A DNA stretch of 64,000 nucleotides from Uruburuella testudinis (GTDB lineage: Bacteria > Pseudomonadota > Gammaproteobacteria > Burkholderiales > Neisseriaceae). A program made the translations under genes and the position numbers. The DNA lies in contig NZ_CP091508.1 in assembly GCF_022870865.1 (NCBI RefSeq), forward strand, positions 310,001 through 374,000. Reading direction: 5' to 3'. The stretch's first letter is position 1; every line of letters begins with the position of its first letter. Shown here in pieces: positions 8,924 through 18,639 of the stretch. The notes beneath the pieces are model-generated. The model worked only from the letters and a program-made list of their open reading frames with translations, did no database searches and was not told where the DNA came from.

Positions 8924-8976
8924 TACCCATACAAAACAATCAGCCGAGGCCGTTGGGCTGTTTTTGTGAATGGGCA
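8924..8976. repeat. Correia-like element, shortest form
   Basis: TACCCATACAAAA at the left and TTTTTGTGAATGGGCA at the right are near-inverted repeats of the family found at 48481 and 57080. The interior is reduced to about 25 bases, so this 53-base copy is a mini form or remnant. Confidence 0.55.
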
Positions 8977-9036
8977 TCAGACGGCCTGTAGATACTTGAG
9001 GCCGTCTGAACGGCATGCGTAAGGACATCAAATATT

Positions 9037-10608
9037 ATGGATTTCAGTTGGCTCGCCGAACCGACCACTTGGATAGGTTTCGCTACTTTGCTGATATTGG
9101 AAGTGGTGTTGGGCATCGACAATCTGGTTTTTGTGGCGATTCTGGCCAATAAGGTCAAGCCTGCTTATCGCGATAAAGCCCGGATTACCGGCCTCTCTTT
9201 GGCCATCGTGATGCGTATCGTGATGCTGGCCTTTATGGCACACATCATGACGCTGACCCACCCGTGGTTTTACATCGGCTCGTTTGCGGTGTCGGGCAAA
9301 GATCTGATTATGCTGCTGGGCGGCTTGTTTCTGCTTTATAAAGCCACCACCGAGCTGCATGAGCGGTTGGAAGGACACAATCAATTTCATGTGGCCGATA
9401 CGCAAAAAAAACACTCGCCGTTTTGGGGGGTGGTGTTGCAGATTTTGGTGCTGGATGCGGTGTTTTCCATCGATTCGGTGATTACTGCCGTGGCGATGGT
9501 GGATCATATCGTGGTGGCGATGGCCGCCGTCATCGTGGCCATGAGCGTGATGATTTGGGCAAGCAAACCGCTGACTGAATTTGTCGATAACCATCCTACC
9601 GTAGTGATGTTGTGCTTGGGCTTCCTGTTGATGATCGGTTTCAGTCTGATTGCCGAAGCGTTTCACTTCCATATTCCCAAAGGGTATCTGTATGCCGCCA
9701 TCGGTTTCTCAATTCTGATTGAAGTGTTTAACCAGGTTTCGCAGAAAAACAGCAAGCGCAATGCCTATATCGGCAACACCTGGCGCCAGCGCACGGCGGA
9801 AAACGTGTTGGGCATGATGGGCATTCGCGAGGCGGTGCTGGCTAAGGCCGGAGAGAGTGTTGGGGAAGATGACAGCCATTTCGAAGAAAACGAAAAATCA
9901 ATGATACGCAGCGTGCTCACGTTGGCCGAACGGCCGATTATGGGGGTGATGATACCGCGGCGCGACATCGAGCGGCTGGATATTTCGCAAAGCAGAGAAG
10001 AACAGTCTGCACAACTGCAAAACACGCCCTACAGCCGCCTGTTGGTGGTCGGCAAAGCAGGGGTAGACGAGCCGTTGGGTTATATCAACAAAAAAGATCT
10101 GCTGGCGCAACTGATCGACGGCGGCGAGATGAACATTCAAGCCGCCCTGCGCCAGCCGCTGGTTTTACCCGACAGCACCACTGCGCTGAATGCCATCGAG
10201 TTGTTCCGCAAAAACAGCGCTGATTATGCGCTGGTGGTGGATGAATTCGGCGCCATTCTCGGCATGGTTACCATGAAAGACCTGCTGGAAACCATCGCAG
10301 GCGAGTTTCCCGAAGAATTCGAGCGCGAAGATGCGCCGCTGATTGAAGAAAACAGTGAAGATGAAAGCTTCACGGTCGACGGCAGCATCGAATATGTGGA
10401 ATTGGCGCAGCAAATCGACTTGCCGCCGCACAATGATGATGCCGATTACCATACCGTGGCCGGTTTGATGATGGAAGAGTTGCAAACCATTCCCGACGTG
10501 GGCGATGCGGTTGATTTTCACGGTTGGCGTTTTGAAGTAACCGAAAAAGAAGGCCAGCGCATTGAGCGTGTGCGCATCAGCCGCGTGCCTGATGCGGAGG
10601 ATGTTTGA
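9037..10608 (+). CDS. TerC-CBS-CorC membrane protein (YegH/YoaE type)
   Basis: Three-part protein of 523 residues. Residues 1-230 are a TerC membrane domain with about seven helices and conserved acidic residues inside membrane segments (EVVLGIDNLVFVAIL and LDAVFSIDSVITAVAM), thought in related proteins to bind or move metal ions. Residues about 295-420 form a pair of CBS domains (GVMIPRRDIERLD, DYALVVDEFGAILGMV). Residues about 440-515 form a CorC/HlyC domain (DGSIEYVELAQQ, TVAGLMMEELQTIPDVGD). Enterobacterial relatives such as YegH and YoaE share this order; the substrate is not established. The ATG at 9037 follows AGGACATCAAATATT. Confidence 0.87.
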   Translation: MDFSWLAEPTTWIGFATLLILEVVLGIDNLVFVAILANKVKPAYRDKARITGLSLAIVMRIVMLAFMAHIMTLTHPWFYIGSFAVSGKDLIMLLGGLFLLYKATTELHERLEGHNQFHVADTQKKHSPFWGVVLQILVLDAVFSIDSVITAVAMVDHIVVAMAAVIVAMSVMIWASKPLTEFVDNHPTVVMLCLGFLLMIGFSLIAEAFHFHIPKGYLYAAIGFSILIEVFNQVSQKNSKRNAYIGNTWRQRTAENVLGMMGIREAVLAKAGESVGEDDSHFEENEKSMIRSVLTLAERPIMGVMIPRRDIERLDISQSREEQSAQLQNTPYSRLLVVGKAGVDEPLGYINKKDLLAQLIDGGEMNIQAALRQPLVLPDSTTALNAIELFRKNSADYALVVDEFGAILGMVTMKDLLETIAGEFPEEFEREDAPLIEENSEDESFTVDGSIEYVELAQQIDLPPHNDDADYHTVAGLMMEELQTIPDVGDAVDFHGWRFEVTEKEGQRIERVRISRVPDAEDV

Positions 10609-10738
10609 GCCAGGCTGCACAATAAAGTGGCTTTGCTGAAACCTGCACGTTTCAAATAGCCTGAATATGTTCGCCTGCCTGAGCCGCAGGAGCATGATTA
10701 AGCTTTGGATGCCAAGGATATCATTCCATTAATACTTC

Positions 10739-10772
10739 AGGCCGTCCGAACATTTTGCTTTCAGACGGCCTG
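10739..10772. terminator. Degenerate DUS hairpin downstream of the terC gene
   Basis: CAGGCCGTCCGAA pairs with TTTCAGACGGCCTG with one mismatch in the left DUS (T to C). It lies 130 bases beyond the terC-family stop codon. Confidence 0.45.
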
Positions 10773-10845
10773 ATGATATATCCAGTAGCCAAATGCCTGA
10801 TATTTATTCGGAAAAATAAATTGGTGTCGAAAGGCTGGCGCTGGT

Positions 10846-10941
10846 GCGCATTCACAAAATTCAGCTAACCCGGCGGCGGGCTGAAGACGGTGTACACGTA
10901 TGGCGAGCCGGTACGGTTGGATGCTTTTTTTGAATGGGTAT
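10846..10941. repeat. Correia-like element with diverged ends
   Basis: Left end GCGCATTCACAAAATTC, interior with GCTAACCCGGCGGCGGGCTG and a GAAGACGG block, right end TTTTTTTGAATGGGTATG. The order of blocks is that of the 102-bp copy at 48481. It fills much of the gene-free stretch 10609-10957, in which I see nothing else besides the DUS hairpin. Confidence 0.6.
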
Positions 10942-10957
10942 GAAAAAATGGTAAATG

Positions 10958-10989
10958 AAAAAAGACCACATGATGATGTGGTCTTTTTT
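10958..10989 (-). terminator. Terminator of the tRNA-Met/tRNA-Ala unit
   Basis: AAAAAAGACCACA (10958-10970) and TGTGGTCTTTTTT (10977-10989) form a 13-bp stem including the A/T flanks, a few bases past the 3' end of tRNA-Ala on the minus strand; its T-run is on the minus strand as required. Confidence 0.88.
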
Positions 10990-10995
10990 TGAATC

Positions 10996-11071
<76 letters not shown>

Positions 11072-11074
11072 AAA

Positions 11075-11151
11075 TGGTGGCGAATCAGGGATTCGAACCC
11101 CGGACACAAGGATTATGATTCCTCTGCTCTAACCGACTGAGCTAATTCGCC
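11075..11151 (-). tRNA. tRNA-Met (anticodon CAT), elongator type
   Basis: 77-base cloverleaf on the minus strand with encoded CCA. The acceptor GGCGAAT pairs with ATTCGCC, the D arm is AGCTCAGTCGGTTAGAGC, and the anticodon loop ATCATAA reads CAT. The 1-72 pair is G-C, unlike initiator tRNA, and the loop resembles E. coli tRNA-Met (metT). A lysidine-modified tRNA-Ile would also show CAT; the overall sequence favours elongator Met. Confidence 0.93.
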
Positions 11152-11170
11152 GCTTTGTGTTGAAGACGTG

Positions 11171-11198
11171 ATTATACGGGTTTTAAATTTTTGGGCAA
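11171..11198 (-). promoter_or_regulatory. Sigma-70 promoter for the tRNA unit
   Basis: On the minus strand TTGCCC (11198-11193), 16 bases, TATAAT (11176-11171), placing transcription start about 12 bases before the mature tRNA-Met. Confidence 0.72.
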
Positions 11199-11288
11199 GC
11201 GTTTTTTACAGGAATATTAATTTTTATTTGATTTTTCGGGGAAAATTACTTTTGATACCGCAAGCTTAAGGCCGTCTGAAAGTTTTTA

Positions 11289-11350
11289 TACCCATTCACA
11301 AAACAGCCTGAATACATTCTTGTTAGCTTACTTTTATGTAGATGGGTGTA
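11289..11350. repeat. Correia-like element, short form
   Basis: TACCCATTCACAAAA at the left and a right end with TTTTATGTAGATGGGTGTA. The interior has TTGTTAGCTTACTTTT, the reverse of the GTAAGCTAACAAG block of longer copies, so orientation within the family varies. Confidence 0.5.
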
Positions 11351-11401
11351 AAAAAGATGGGTGTAAAAAACTTTCAGACGGCCTCTGAAGTGGTTGTTTC
11401 G

Positions 11402-12550
11402 CTATAGTTTGTGGCAAATATCGCCAAAACTGAAACCTTGCCAATCAACATCGATATTCCGCCCAAGCGCCATCACTTTAAACAGCTCGCCCATTTCATG
11501 TTGGTCGATTAATTGGTGTAGGGCGGCGGATTGGTGTATGTAGTCGGCAGATTGCGGCTGCGCGGTTTGTGCCATGATGTCGGTAATGCCCAAATTGAGC
11601 AGAAAATGAGCCTGGCTGGTGTAGCCGATTAAATCCAGCCCCGCATCGGTGCCTGCCTGGGCGATGTCGGTAAAATTAACGTGTGCGGTCAGGTCGGTGA
11701 GGCCGATATGGAAAAACGGGTCGTGTACGGTGTGGTGGCGGTAGTGGCCGATTAATGTGCCCATGTGTCGTTGCGGGTGGTAATACTGGGCGGCATCAAA
11801 ACCGTAATCGATAAAGATAAGGGCGCCGCAGGCCAGTTTGCCGGCCAAGGTGTGTATCAGGGCGTGTTGTGCCGGGTGTAGCTCGCTGGTGTAGGGTTCG
11901 CAGCCCGGAAAGTAGTTGCGGGCGGCTTGCAGCAGCGCGGGCGAAGTCAGCGGGCGGGGCGTTTGTGTGAACGTTTGTTTGGTCATGCCAACCCCGATTT
12001 GCCAAAACTGCCCTTGTTGTCGGCGGACCAATTCGCAGGGGATGGCATCGAGTACTTCGTTGCCGATGAGTATGCCGTTCAGTGTATCGGGCAGCTGGCT
12101 GAGATGTATCACTTTGTCGGCGTTTTCGGGAGCGTTTTCGGCAATATGGATCCGTTGGCGTTCGGCCAGCTCGGGCGAGACTTCGATGATGTAATAGTGT
12201 TTGATGCCGTCTGAAAGGCTGTTGAGTAAGGTGGCGGCCAGTGCGCCGGTGCCTGCGCCCAGCTCATACAGATTGCCTTCCGTTTGCGCCAGCAGCGGCT
12301 TGAGTTGGCGGGCCAGGGTTTGGCCGAACAGTGGTGAGAGGGTGGGCGCGGTAATGAAGTCGCCGCCGCTGCCGATTTTATGTGCGCCGCCGGTGTAATA
12401 GCCGTATTGCGGTGCATAAAGTGCCAGCTCCATAAAGCGTGAAAACGGTATCCAGTTTCCTTGCCGGCGGATTTCCTCGGCAATCAGCGTTTGCAATGCA
12501 CGGCTGGCGGCTGCGGCTGTTGCAGAAGGGGGAGGAAGTTGTAAATCCAT
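11402..12550 (-). CDS. MidA-family (NDUFAF7-like) SAM-dependent methyltransferase
   Basis: Class I methyltransferase of 382 residues. The N-terminal half has GDFITAPTLSPLFGQTLA, the SAM loop YELGAGTGALAATLL and the family-specific GNEVLDAIPCELV. Mitochondrial relatives (NDUFAF7/MidA) dimethylate an arginine of a complex I subunit; the bacterial substrate is uncertain. The ATG at 12550 gives the MDLQLPPPSATA start. It stands alone, between a Correia-like repeat and the mraZ promoter region, and ends at 11402 before a DUS. Confidence 0.85.
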   Translation of the reverse strand: MDLQLPPPSATAAAASRALQTLIAEEIRRQGNWIPFSRFMELALYAPQYGYYTGGAHKIGSGGDFITAPTLSPLFGQTLARQLKPLLAQTEGNLYELGAGTGALAATLLNSLSDGIKHYYIIEVSPELAERQRIHIAENAPENADKVIHLSQLPDTLNGILIGNEVLDAIPCELVRRQQGQFWQIGVGMTKQTFTQTPRPLTSPALLQAARNYFPGCEPYTSELHPAQHALIHTLAGKLACGALIFIDYGFDAAQYYHPQRHMGTLIGHYRHHTVHDPFFHIGLTDLTAHVNFTDIAQAGTDAGLDLIGYTSQAHFLLNLGITDIMAQTAQPQSADYIHQSAALHQLIDQHEMGELFKVMALGRNIDVDWQGFSFGDICHKL

Positions 12551-12773
12551 GATTGTTAGAACATGTAAATTTAAAAAGAGGATGCAGTCATTATAACCTG
12601 TATTGAAATGGTGCGGGTTTTGGTGTCTGAATACTATATATGGTATTTTTTATAATTAGTTGATACTAAATGTTGTATTTTTGCTTGTTTGAGGCCGTTG
12701 TCTGTAAAGGTGGCGGCCTGTTTTTGTGCCGATAAGTGCTTGTCTGGCCGTCTGTTTTTATGAAAAAGCCGAT

Positions 12774-12802
12774 TTGACCGTGAGCATAAAATTTTTTATA
12801 GT
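12774..12802 (+). promoter_or_regulatory. Promoter of the dcw cluster (mraZ)
   Basis: TTGACC (12774-12779), 17 bases, TATAGT (12797-12802): a close sigma-70 match about 70 bases before the mraZ start. TGGGC (12804) and TGGGG (12812) follow; MraZ of E. coli binds TGGGN repeats, but the 8-base period here differs from the 10-base period described there, so an operator is only possible. The rest of 12551-12770 holds no gene. Confidence 0.7.
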
Positions 12803-12870
12803 GTGGGCATGTGGGGTAATGTGTGTCAAAGTGTCGCTATTGCCCGAAAATGATAACGGAGTGGGATAAA

Positions 12871-13326
12871 GTGTTTGGCGGCGTTCATGAATTGAGCATA
12901 GACAGCAAAGGGCGGTTGGCGATTCCTGCCAAGTTCCGCGAAATGCTGCTGCGCCATTACACCCCGGCCGTGGTGGCCACGCTGGATTCGCGCCACCGCC
13001 TGCTGATTTATCCCGAACCGGAGTGGGAAGGGGTTGCCCGCCAGCTGTTGGGTTTGAAAGTGGCCGGCAACCCGGCCTTGCAGCGTTATCAAAACCTGTT
13101 GTTGCACAATGCCGATACGCTGGAGCTGGATACCGCAGGCCGTGTGTTGCTGCCGGCCAATCTGCGCCGCCGTGTGGATTTCGATAAAGAAGTGACTTTG
13201 GTCGGCCGCGCCAACCGCCTTGAGCTGTGGGGCAGAGAGCATTGGGAAGAAGAAATGAATCAGGCGCTGGATATTGATGCGGACGAGCTGGCGTTTGAAT
13301 TGAGCAAAACGGATTTGCAGCTATGA
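12871..13326 (+). CDS. mraZ: Transcriptional regulator MraZ
   Basis: First gene of the dcw cluster; MraZ is a ring-shaped AbrB-fold DNA-binding protein that represses its own operon in E. coli. The GTG at 12871 gives 151 residues beginning [18 protein letters not shown], exactly the usual start and length; the upstream in-frame start at 12823 would add 16 unconserved cysteine-containing residues. GGAG sits 10 bases before the GTG. Two MraZ repeats are visible, each with a DSKGR or DTAGR-type motif ([30 protein letters not shown]). The stop overlaps the rsmH start by 4 bases. Confidence 0.95.
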   Translation: MFGGVHELSIDSKGRLAIPAKFREMLLRHYTPAVVATLDSRHRLLIYPEPEWEGVARQLLGLKVAGNPALQRYQNLLLHNADTLELDTAGRVLLPANLRRRVDFDKEVTLVGRANRLELWGREHWEEEMNQALDIDADELAFELSKTDLQL

Positions 13327-14294
13327 GTGAAACCACGCCGCACCGCCACATTACGGTATTGCTGAATGAAGCGGTGGATGCGCTGAATATCCGTGACAAC
13401 GGTGTGTATGTTGACGGCACCTTCGGCAGGGGCGGCCATTCGCGGCTGATTTTGTCGAAGCTGGGCAGCGAAGGCCGTTTGGTGGTGTTTGATAAAGACC
13501 CGCAAGCCATTGCCGTAGCCCGTGAGCTGGCTGCCCGAGATTCGCGCGTGAGCGTGGTGCACAACGGTTTTGCCACGTTTCAGACGGCCTTGGATGATTT
13601 GGGCATTGGCAAGATTGACGGCGCTCTGTTTGATTTGGGCATTTCGTCGCCGCAAATTGACGAAGGCGCGCGCGGATTCAGTTTCCGTTTTGATGCGCCG
13701 CTGGATATGCGTATGGATCCGACCCGCGGCCAATCCGCTGCCGAATGGCTGGCGGCGGCTGAAGAGCAGCAGATACACGAGGTGATTAAAAATTATGGTG
13801 AAGAGCGGTTTAGTCGCCAGATTGCGCGCGCCATTGTTTCGCAACGCGAGGCCGCGCCCATTGATACAACCGGCAAGCTGGCGCAGCTGGTGGCGCAAAA
13901 CGTCCGTACTCGCGAGCGCGGACAGGATCCGGCGACGCGGACGTTTCAGGCCGTTCGCATCTTCATCAACCGTGAGCTTGAAGAAGTAAAAGCCGTGCTG
14001 CCGCAAGCGGTGCAGCGTTTGAATACGGGCGGGCGCCTTGCGGTGATTGCCTTTCATTCGCTGGAAGACCGCATCGTGAAGCAGTTTATGAAGCAATATT
14101 CGCAACATGCGCCGCTGCCGAAATGGGCGGCAATACGTGAAGCCGATTTGCCGCAGCCGCCGCTTACCTTAATCGGTAAAGCTGTGAAGCCGTCTGAACA
14201 AGAAGTGCAAGGCAACCCGCGCGCCCGTTCGGCCGTATTGCGGATTGCCGGGCGCACGGGCGGTCAATTTGAAGCATCTGAGCAGGCCGTCTGA
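13323..14294 (+). CDS. rsmH: 16S rRNA (cytosine-1402 N4) methyltransferase RsmH (MraW)
   Basis: Methylates C1402 of 16S rRNA in the decoding centre. The 323-residue product has the SAM loop [10 protein letters not shown], the acidic motif [18 protein letters not shown] and [12 protein letters not shown], and the C-terminal [13 protein letters not shown], all in family order. ATG 13323 overlaps the mraZ stop (ATGA), implying coupling. A DUS sits at the very 3' end, so the stop codon TGA at 14292-14294 is part of the DUS, a common Neisseria economy. Confidence 0.97.
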   Translation: MSETTPHRHITVLLNEAVDALNIRDNGVYVDGTFGRGGHSRLILSKLGSEGRLVVFDKDPQAIAVARELAARDSRVSVVHNGFATFQTALDDLGIGKIDGALFDLGISSPQIDEGARGFSFRFDAPLDMRMDPTRGQSAAEWLAAAEEQQIHEVIKNYGEERFSRQIARAIVSQREAAPIDTTGKLAQLVAQNVRTRERGQDPATRTFQAVRIFINRELEEVKAVLPQAVQRLNTGGRLAVIAFHSLEDRIVKQFMKQYSQHAPLPKWAAIREADLPQPPLTLIGKAVKPSEQEVQGNPRARSAVLRIAGRTGGQFEASEQAV

Positions 14295-14306
14295 AAAAAT
14301 AAGTGT

Positions 14307-14567
14307 ATGAATAAATTAAATGTGATTTTGCTGGCGGCGGCGTTGTTGTCGGGCTTGGCGGTGGTAACCGTGCAAGACCAGTCGCGCCAATACTACATAG
14401 CGTTGGATAAGGCCGAAAAGCAGGAAGTGCAGCTTGAGCAGGATTATGCGCGCCTGAAGTTGGACCAGGCCAAGTTGTCCAACCACCAGCTGATTAAAAA
14501 TGCAGCCGAAAGGCAAAACCTGCATCCGCCCGCCATGGCCGATACCCGCATGATTCAGATGCAATAA
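14307..14567 (+). CDS. ftsL: Cell division protein FtsL
   Basis: Short bitopic divisome protein that with FtsQ and FtsB activates FtsWI. The product is 86 residues: a cytoplasmic stub, one membrane segment (VILLAAALLSGLAVVTV) and a periplasmic leucine-heptad coiled coil from about residue 30. Sequence conservation in FtsL is poor, so the call relies on size, topology and position between rsmH and ftsI. Confidence 0.9.
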   Translation: MNKLNVILLAAALLSGLAVVTVQDQSRQYYIALDKAEKQEVQLEQDYARLKLDQAKLSNHQLIKNAAERQNLHPPAMADTRMIQMQ

Positions 14568-14620
14568 CGGCCGGCACGTTCTGCCAATGGGTTTGTAAGA
14601 GGCAAAAACATCTGTAAATC

Positions 14621-14696
14621 GAATGGTCGGGATGCCGCGGGAGGCCCCGCAACGGCCGCAGAAGATTTTGTATGCCGGCGGATGCTGCCGACCATT
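14621..14696. other. Inverted repeat in the ftsL-ftsI gap
   Basis: AATGGTCGG (14622-14630) and CCGACCATT (14688-14696) face each other across a G/C-rich interior within the 160-base gap. They could make a leader hairpin before ftsI. The left arm with its flank (AAATCGAATGGTC) also matches an outer arm of the CTAG-flanked element at 54406, so it may be a remnant. Confidence 0.35.
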
Positions 14697-14727
14697 GAAT
14701 GAAATATTATAAAAACGAGAAGTTGCT

Positions 14728-16479
14728 ATGTTAATCAAAAACGAATACAAGCCGCAGATGCTGCCCAAGCAGCCCAAGGGCAAGAAACCCGTCAGCACCA
14801 ACGGGCGGATTGCGTTTGTGTTGGGCGGCTTGGCGCTTGCCTTTGCCGCATTGGTAGGGCGGGGCGTGTATCTGCAAACCACACAGCATGATTTTCTGAA
14901 AAATCAGGGCGACCAGCGCTTTGTGCGCACCTTGGCATTGCCCGCATCGCGCGGCACCATTACCGACCGCAACGGCGCCACCTTGGCGCTGAGTGCGCCG
15001 ACCGAATCGCTGTATGCCGTGCCTTCCAGCATGGATGCGATGCCGCCGGCCGACAAGCTGGCCGAGCTCTCGGCGTTGACCGGTGTGCCGTTGGAAACCC
15101 TTGAGGCGCGGCTGGCCAAAAAAGACAAAGATTTTATCTATCTGAAACGCCAGCTGCCGAAAGAAACCGCCGATAAAGTGGCGGCCTTGGGCATTAAAGG
15201 GCTGGCTTTCCAAAAAGAAGCCAAACGCCATTATCCGATGGGCAATCTGTTTGCCCATGTGATCGGTTTTACCAATATCGACGGCAAAGGCCAGGAAGGC
15301 TTGGAGCTGGCGCGTGAAGATGATTTGCGCGGAGAAAACGGCGCCAAAGTGGTGTTGCGCGACAATAAAGGCAACATCGTCGACAGCCTCGATTCGCCGC
15401 GCAACCGCGATCCGAAAAACGGCCACGATATGGTGATGTCGATGGATCAGCGTATCCAAACGCTGGCTTATGAAGAGTTGAACAAAGCCATCGCCCACCA
15501 CCGTGCCAAAGCCGGCAGCGTGGTGGTGCTGGATGCGCAAACCGGTGAAATTCTGGCGTTGGCCAACAGCCCGGCTTATGATCCCAACAATCCGGGCAAG
15601 GCCGACAGCGAGCAGCGCCGCAACCGCGCCGTTACCGATATGATTGAGCCCGGCTCCGCCATGAAGCCGTTTGCCATTGCCAAAGCATTAGATTCGGGCA
15701 AAGTGAATGTGAATACCTGGTTTAACACCAACCCCTATAAAATCGGCCCGGCCACCGTGCGCGACACCCATGTTTACCCTTCTTTGGATGTGCGCGGCAT
15801 TATGCAGAAATCATCCAACGTGGGCACCAGCAAGCTGTCGGCCATGTTTACGCCGCATGAAATGTATGATTTTTACCGCAGCATCGGTGTCGGCCAGCGC
15901 ATGCATTCGGGCTTTCCGGGCGAATCGGCCGGCCTGTTGCGCAAGTGGGAAAACTGGCGGCCGATCGAGCAGGCCACCATGTCGTTCGGCTATGGTCTGC
16001 AATTGAGCCTGCTGCAACTGGTGCGCGCCTACACCGTGATTACCCACGACGGCGAATTGCTGCCGATAAGTTTTGAAAAGCAGGAAGCCGCGCCCAAAGG
16101 GCAGCAGATTATCAAGCCCGAAACCGCCAAAGCCGTGCGCAATATCATGATTTCGGTCACTGAAAAAGGCGGCACCGGCACCGCCGGCGCAATAGACGGC
16201 TTTGATGTGGGCGCCAAAACCGGCACCGCCCGCAAACTGGTCAACGGCCGTTATGTCAACAATAAGCACGTGGGCACCTTTATCGGTTTCGCGCCGGCGC
16301 AAAGCCCGCGGGTGATTGTGGCGGTGAGCATCGACGAGCCTACTGTTAACGGCTATTACGGCGGCGTGGTGGCCGGGCCGGTGTTTAAAAGCGTGATGGC
16401 GGGCAGCCTGAATATTCTCGGCGTTTCCCCCACCAAACCCTTGAAAGAAACCATCGTGCAGGCCGCCCGCAACCCTTAG
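14728..16479 (+). CDS. ftsI: Penicillin-binding protein 2 (FtsI), septal transpeptidase
   Basis: Septal peptidoglycan transpeptidase and main beta-lactam target (penA in Neisseria). The 583-residue product has one N-terminal membrane helix (about 28-50), a PBP dimerisation region, and the transpeptidase domain with Ser310 in SAMK, SSN at 362-364 and KTG at 497-499, the same numbering as gonococcal PBP2. Ala501 is the wild-type residue, and there is no extra residue in the [13 protein letters not shown] stretch, where resistant gonococci carry Asp345a. The protein therefore does not show the classical resistance changes I can check. It starts at ATG 14728 after GAGAAGTTGCT. Confidence 0.97.
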   Translation: MLIKNEYKPQMLPKQPKGKKPVSTNGRIAFVLGGLALAFAALVGRGVYLQTTQHDFLKNQGDQRFVRTLALPASRGTITDRNGATLALSAPTESLYAVPSSMDAMPPADKLAELSALTGVPLETLEARLAKKDKDFIYLKRQLPKETADKVAALGIKGLAFQKEAKRHYPMGNLFAHVIGFTNIDGKGQEGLELAREDDLRGENGAKVVLRDNKGNIVDSLDSPRNRDPKNGHDMVMSMDQRIQTLAYEELNKAIAHHRAKAGSVVVLDAQTGEILALANSPAYDPNNPGKADSEQRRNRAVTDMIEPGSAMKPFAIAKALDSGKVNVNTWFNTNPYKIGPATVRDTHVYPSLDVRGIMQKSSNVGTSKLSAMFTPHEMYDFYRSIGVGQRMHSGFPGESAGLLRKWENWRPIEQATMSFGYGLQLSLLQLVRAYTVITHDGELLPISFEKQEAAPKGQQIIKPETAKAVRNIMISVTEKGGTGTAGAIDGFDVGAKTGTARKLVNGRYVNNKHVGTFIGFAPAQSPRVIVAVSIDEPTVNGYYGGVVAGPVFKSVMAGSLNILGVSPTKPLKETIVQAARNP

Positions 16480-16494
16480 ACAAGAGACCTTTGT

Positions 16495-17967
16495 ATGTTC
16501 AGCGAATTATCCCCTTTAGCTGAAACCCATCTGCCGCCCCTGCTGTGTGATTTTACAGCAGGGCGGTTGCTGCATTCAGACAGCCGCAAAATCCGCCCCG
16601 GCGACATCTTCATCGCCTGCCAGGGCGAATATACCGATGGGCGCAGCTATATTCCCGCCGCCATCGATAACGGTGCGGCGTTTGTGTTTTGGGACGACGA
16701 CGGCACATTTGCGTGGCCGTCTGAATACACCGTGCCCAATCAGGGCATCAAAGATTTGAAACGCCGCGCCGGCATTGTGGCTGCTGCGGTGTACGGCAAT
16801 GTTTCAGACGGCCTCACCGTTTGGGGTGTAACCGGCACCAACGGCAAAACCTCCATCAGCCAATGGCTGGCGCAGGCCGGCGATTTGCTCGGCACCCCCA
16901 CCGCCGTTATCGGCACCGTGGGCAACGGCTTTTGGGGCAAACTCGAAGCCGCCACGCACACTACCCCCGATCCGGTGTCGGTGCAAACCCTGTTGCACCA
17001 CTTTGCCGGGCAAAACGCAAAAAATGTGGCGATGGAAGTGTCCAGCCACGGCCTCGACCAATTCCGTGTGAACGGCACCGCGTTTAAAAGCGCCATTTTC
17101 ACCAATCTCACGCGCGACCACCTCGACTACCACGGCAGCATGCAGGCATACGGCGAAATCAAGGCGCGGCTGTTTTATTGGCAGGGTTTGCAGCATGCGT
17201 TTATCAATATCGACGACGACTACGGCGCTGTATTGGCAGGCCGTCTGAAAGCCGAGCGCCCCGATTTGGCGGTATATGGATATGGTTTCGGCGAACAGGC
17301 CGACATCCGCATCAACCGTTTTAGCGCTGCTTCAGACGGCATGAACGTGATGCTGGCCACACCGTGGGGCCGCAGCGAAATCAACAGCCGCCTGCTCGGA
17401 CGCTTCAACGCCCAAAACCTTGCCGCCTGCGTAGGCCTGCTGTGCGCCAACGGTTATCCGCTGGATAAAGTATCGGCCGCGCTGGCGCAAATCCGCCCCG
17501 CCACCGGCCGCATGGACTGCATCATGAACCCCGGTAAGCCGCTGGTGGTGGTGGATTATGCCCACACCCCCGATGCGCTTGAAAAAGCCATTGCCACGTT
17601 GAATGAAATCAAACCGCAAGGTGCTGTGCTGTGGTGCGTGTTCGGCTGCGGCGGCAACCGCGACAAAGGCAAACGCCCGCTGATGGGCGCCGCCGCGACC
17701 GCCGCCGACAAAGTGGTGGTAACCAGCGACAACCCGCGCATGGAAGAGCCGCAAGACATTATCAATGATATTCTGCCTGCCGTGCCGCAGCCCGAACGGG
17801 TGGAAGCCGACCGTGCAGCCGCCATCCGATACGCCGTGGCGCAGGCCGCACCGCAAGACATTATCCTGATTGCGGGCAAAGGCCATGAAACCTATCAGGA
17901 TATCTTGGGTCAGAAACAGCATTTTTCCGATTTTGAAGTGGCCGAAGCGGCGTTGGTCGGGCGATAG
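16495..17967 (+). CDS. murE: UDP-MurNAc-tripeptide synthetase MurE (meso-diaminopimelate adding)
   Basis: Adds the third stem-peptide residue in the cytoplasm. The 490-residue product contains the substrate-gripping start LHSDSRKIRPGDIFIA, the P-loop GVTGTNGKTS, the EVSSHGLDQ and DHLDYHG motifs, and DNPRMEEP, which marks specificity for meso-diaminopimelate rather than lysine. ATG 16495 is 15 bases after the ftsI stop with AAGAGACC before it. Several DUS are embedded in frame. It is part of the contiguous dcw transcript. Confidence 0.97.
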   Translation: MFSELSPLAETHLPPLLCDFTAGRLLHSDSRKIRPGDIFIACQGEYTDGRSYIPAAIDNGAAFVFWDDDGTFAWPSEYTVPNQGIKDLKRRAGIVAAAVYGNVSDGLTVWGVTGTNGKTSISQWLAQAGDLLGTPTAVIGTVGNGFWGKLEAATHTTPDPVSVQTLLHHFAGQNAKNVAMEVSSHGLDQFRVNGTAFKSAIFTNLTRDHLDYHGSMQAYGEIKARLFYWQGLQHAFINIDDDYGAVLAGRLKAERPDLAVYGYGFGEQADIRINRFSAASDGMNVMLATPWGRSEINSRLLGRFNAQNLAACVGLLCANGYPLDKVSAALAQIRPATGRMDCIMNPGKPLVVVDYAHTPDALEKAIATLNEIKPQGAVLWCVFGCGGNRDKGKRPLMGAAATAADKVVVTSDNPRMEEPQDIINDILPAVPQPERVEADRAAAIRYAVAQAAPQDIILIAGKGHETYQDILGQKQHFSDFEVAEAALVGR

Positions 17968-18075
17968 TTTTCAAGCGGCCTGTATAGGTTCAGGCCGTCT
18001 GAAAACAAGCACAGGATGGGTGTAAACCCAGCAAAATAATTCGATTGCTGAAAATATGAAGAAGGCATTAAATTA

Positions 18076-18555
18076 ATGCAGTGGTTTAAACGTATATTTC
18101 CGGATTATTCACGCTTGCCGAAAAGCGGCAAATTTTTGGCATGGCTAACTTTTTTACAGGCTACACATTGGCTGGCTGTGTTGGTATTGCAGCAGGTTTT
18201 TGCGCCTGAAACGGTTTTTTGGTGGTCGGTATTGGTGATGCTGGCGGTGGCTGCACTCACTTTGGCGGCATCGTGGAATGCTTTTAAATATCGGGTCAAA
18301 GGCTTCCGGCTGATGTTGCTGGTATTTGCATTGGCTTTGATTAAGGTTCAATTTGGCAACAAGTTTTTTATCGATTTGACAGGAGTGCTGTCTTTTAGCG
18401 TGAGCTGGCATACCAATAATATAATGTTTGGTATCAATTTTTTAGCATTGCTGTTTTTGTGGTTGGCTGGAAAAAATATTGCTTATTTTACTGATGAAGC
18501 AGCCAGGCAACGCTCTGCAAATACGCCTGAGCAGATAGAAAAGCAGCAGGCGTAG
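18076..18555 (+). CDS. Dca-like inner-membrane protein in the dcw cluster
   Basis: 159-residue protein with four hydrophobic segments (around 25-45, 47-70, 75-92 and 112-135) and a short polar C-tail rich in Gln/Arg. It has no motif I recognise. Its position between murE and murF is that of dca (division cluster competence associated) in gonococci and meningococci, a gene reported to affect transformation. Identity with Dca is therefore inferred from synteny, not from sequence. It is visibly more AT-rich than its neighbours. The ATG follows GAAGAAGGCATTAAATTA, a fair binding site. Confidence 0.6.
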   Translation: MQWFKRIFPDYSRLPKSGKFLAWLTFLQATHWLAVLVLQQVFAPETVFWWSVLVMLAVAALTLAASWNAFKYRVKGFRLMLLVFALALIKVQFGNKFFIDLTGVLSFSVSWHTNNIMFGINFLALLFLWLAGKNIAYFTDEAARQRSANTPEQIEKQQA

Positions 18556-18639
18556 GATGGGGCAAACTCATCAACATCTGATACGATACGAAAAATGATG
18601 GGTTCACGCCCACCCTATACTTAAAATCATAAATACGCT

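Noticed and set aside
8759..9036. yybP-ykoY manganese riboswitch before the TerC gene
   Set aside because: The conserved junction sequences of that riboswitch are not seen; only a generic terminator and hairpins are present.
12804..12866. MraZ operator of three TGGGN repeats
   Set aside because: TGGG occurs at 12804, 12812 and 12862, but spacings of 8 and 50 bases do not match the known 10-base period, so it is mentioned only as possible.
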